From a virus, in IMG/VR virus record IMGVR_UViG_3300028835_000931, positions 1 through 51,776 of that record: a DNA stretch of 51,776 bases; one strand, written 5' to 3'. This document shows positions 49,766 through 51,776 of this stretch, in pieces; position 1 is the first letter of the stretch, and the number at the start of each line of letters is the position of its first letter. Under the pieces are notes generated by a model that made no database searches, had not been told where the DNA came from, and saw nothing but the letters and a program-made list of their open reading frames with translations. Both the position numbers and the translations under genes were made by a program.

Positions 49766-51776
49766 ATGCCGCAGCGGGCTGTTGAACTGCAATTTCCGCT
49801 CGCGGGGATCAATCGGCAGTTCGCGTATCAAAGCCAACCGCCGTACACGACCCCCGATGCACTGAATGTACGCCCGTGGGACCCCATACTCAGACGAGAG
49901 CGTGGGGGCTCGCGGGTGGGCGTGGAGCGGATGCTGCGGACCAAGTTCGGCAGCAGCTCGGGGGGCTTGCGGGCACTGGATTCGCTTCGGTATGCCCGCA
50001 CGGACGGCTTCACCATCTTCTCGGATGACTTCTCTCAGGGGCTCAGCAGCAATTGGACTGCTGAGTTCGGCAGCACCTTGCCGACCGTGACAGACGGTGT
50101 TGCGGAATGCGCTGACGGCGACACCGTCACGGCCGTCCATGCGGCGATGAGTTTTACCTATAGCGGCGCGATACCCGATGCGGGCCTGACGGTCGAGGCC
50201 TTGATCCTGCCCGATGCGGGGAAGTACCAGGGGACCTACCGGCTGTTCCTGTACCTAGACGACACCTCGCCTGCCAAGGCGACGGACTGCTTCGAGTTGG
50301 AGATTACCACGGCCAACGGCACGACACTGACCGGGCACATCCGGTGCCTGGACAGTGGTGTTGAGACCTGGAAGGAAACATTCTCTTGGACGCCGACCAT
50401 CGTTGACGCGGGCTGGCTCAGACTGAGTCACCTGCCGGGTCGCTATCCGACACCCACGGACGGATACGTGCTGGCGACGTTTCGGGGCCGGACCCTCAAG
50501 CTGACTGGCGCCAAGGTTCCACCAGTGGCAAACAATAACGGGCACCGCTGGGGATTCGAGATGGAAGCGGACCAAGGCGGGACCGGCAAGATTGAGCGGG
50601 TGCAGTTCCACTACGGGCACGAAGACGGTCACCGCTCTTATCGTCACGCTCTCGTGGGAATTGCCGATGGTCAGGTCTGGTTTGAGCACACACACCATGA
50701 GCTTGAGCAAGCTAGAAACCCGGTTGCAGATGAGATCTTTCGGATCGACCGGACGGTCTTTCCCACAACCACGCCAGTCAGCGATCGTGTCTACATTGCT
50801 GACCACGGTGGACCGCAGGCGCGTGAAACCGATACTGACACGGCCGTGGTGCAAGTCTATTCGCCATCCGGCAAAAACTTTACCTCGCTTCGCTGGGATC
50901 GTGGTGACGGCTGGGTCAACTGGTCAGATGACATTTTGGGTGGCGGTGAACCAAGAGATTTCGGTGTTTTCTTGTCGAGCACTCCGAGTTGGCTTCCTAG
51001 TGGTTGCTATCGGATCGTCGGCGTCATTGCAACGGGCACCAAACTCATCCTTCACACAAACTTCGACGAGACAGATGAACACGCGATTGCTGGCTGCAAG
51101 TTTTTCCTAGCCCGGACCGCCAAAGTTGTCAACTACCTCGATGACGAAGATCGCTTACGCCTGACGCCTTGGGGTTGCGAGAGTAACCCTGGAACAGATT
51201 ATGACCCGGACGACTGGGACGATCCCGGGGCGGTCTATCCGCTCTACCTGCCGATCGGGTTCAGCATCGTCAGCAAGTACGGCAATCGCATGGTCGTAGC
51301 AGGCGATCCGCTGGCACCCTGGATTGTCTACTACTCTCGTGTGAACGATGAGGACGACTTCGACACAGGCCAAACCGATGCCGAGGCGGCTGTTGCGATT
51401 TCCTTGCTCGCGTTCGGCAATTTGGAAGTCACCGCCGCACTTGCGTTCAGCGATGATTACCACGTCATCGGCTGCCCCACGAGCCTGTGGGTTCTGCGGG
51501 GCGACCCCGCCTACGACCCGAACTTCAACAACCTGGCCCAGAACATCGGCATTGTGGCTCCCGACGCCTGGACCTGGCTGCCGGATGGCCGCCTGATCTT
51601 CCTCTCGCACGCCGGCCTGTATGAATTGGCTCCTGGAGCTGGTCAGTATCCGCGTGCGTTGTCGCTGGACCGGCTGCCGGCCGAACTCCGCGGCATCAAC
51701 AAAGAGACCGACCGGGCAGTGCTGGCCTACGATCCCATCGAGGAGGGGGTGCTCATCACGATCTCGCCGATCGACT
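49766..51776 (+). CDS. Podovirus-type tail protein, N-terminal part (split across ends)
   Basis: First 670 codons of an 845-aa protein, continuing in 1-590. It is an open frame without stop from ATG 49766, which abuts the previous TAA. PRAVELQFPLAGINRQFAYQSQPPYTTPDALNVRPWDP is followed by beta-rich blades; segments such as KYGNRMVVAGDPLAPWIVYYSRVNDEDDF and VIGCPTSLWVLRGDPAYD...RLIFLSHAGLYEL are beta-propeller-like, as in tail hub or stabilisation proteins of podoviruses. Also has a LamG-like insert about residues 90-230. Confidence 0.8.
   Translation, partial: MPQRAVELQFPLAGINRQFAYQSQPPYTTPDALNVRPWDPILRRERGGSRVGVERMLRTKFGSSSGGLRALDSLRYARTDGFTIFSDDFSQGLSSNWTAEFGSTLPTVTDGVAECADGDTVTAVHAAMSFTYSGAIPDAGLTVEALILPDAGKYQGTYRLFLYLDDTSPAKATDCFELEITTANGTTLTGHIRCLDSGVETWKETFSWTPTIVDAGWLRLSHLPGRYPTPTDGYVLATFRGRTLKLTGAKVPPVANNNGHRWGFEMEADQGGTGKIERVQFHYGHEDGHRSYRHALVGIADGQVWFEHTHHELEQARNPVADEIFRIDRTVFPTTTPVSDRVYIADHGGPQARETDTDTAVVQVYSPSGKNFTSLRWDRGDGWVNWSDDILGGGEPRDFGVFLSSTPSWLPSGCYRIVGVIATGTKLILHTNFDETDEHAIAGCKFFLARTAKVVNYLDDEDRLRLTPWGCESNPGTDYDPDDWDDPGAVYPLYLPIGFSIVSKYGNRMVVAGDPLAPWIVYYSRVNDEDDFDTGQTDAEAAVAISLLAFGNLEVTAALAFSDDYHVIGCPTSLWVLRGDPAYDPNFNNLAQNIGIVAPDAWTWLPDGRLIFLSHAGLYELAPGAGQYPRALSLDRLPAELRGINKETDRAVLAYDPIEEGVLITISPID
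51714..51776. repeat. Terminal direct repeat (assembly overlap), right copy
   Basis: Identical to bases 1-63. Joining the copies restores the 845-aa tail gene and gives a unique length of 51,713 bp. Confidence 0.97.

Noticed and set aside
1-51776. CRISPR array, insertion sequence, rRNA
   Set aside because: No regularly spaced identical repeats with spacers, no transposase and no rRNA-like sequence were seen; repeats here are leader-associated and not regularly spaced.

Overview
This window reads as one complete tailed-phage genome (Caudoviricetes, probably podovirus-like). Bases 1-63 are repeated exactly at 51714-51776, the overlap expected of a circular or circularly permuted assembly, so the unique length is about 51,713 bp. 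One structural gene is cut by the arbitrary ends (49766-51776 continues in 1-590). The DNA is GC-rich, promoters look like the sigma-70 type (TTGACA, N16-17, TA-rich -10), and genes have Shine-Dalgarno sites and overlapping ATGA/GTGA junctions. That fits a Gram-negative-type bacterial host, but the sequence does not identify it.

Layout: two transcription arms diverge from a control region at about 32.78-33.22 kb and converge at about 11.22-11.28 kb. The rightward arm (33.2 kb to the end, then 1-10.2 kb) is the virion block: a possible small terminase or accessory protein, two tandem paralogues, large terminase, a Tat-signal protein, portal, zinc ribbon, scaffold, major capsid protein, connector, several concanavalin/LamG-like and fibre-like proteins, an 845-aa tail protein split across the ends, and three candidate ejection proteins. 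The last of these is a 1637-aa protein with an HExxH metalloprotease motif. No tape measure, sheath or tube gene is visible. A short unit with its own promoter (10.2-11.3 kb) carries a 90-aa protein and a serine recombinase.

The leftward arm (32.8 to 11.2 kb) holds about 50 mostly small genes. Recognisable ones are two HNH endonucleases, a YqaJ-type exonuclease with a recombinase/annealing partner, a RuvC-like resolvase, a replication-associated protein, an ASCH-like protein, a phage ABA-sandwich protein, many CxxC mini-proteins, and, at its distal end, a group of membrane, lipoprotein and secreted proteins that may serve lysis or the envelope. No DNA polymerase, helicase or RNA polymerase gene was recognised.

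The most unusual content is non-coding. Leader sequences in the leftward arm repeatedly contain GC-rich, branched inverted-repeat elements directly upstream of ribosome binding sites, some with tRNA T-arm-like hairpins. They are concentrated in a roughly 1.1-kb array (28.87-29.89 kb) interrupted by an HNH gene flanked by 19-bp direct repeats. Several families of start-associated repeats, an 830-bp palindrome-rich gene-free region and an amber-interrupted small zinc-ribbon gene are also notable.
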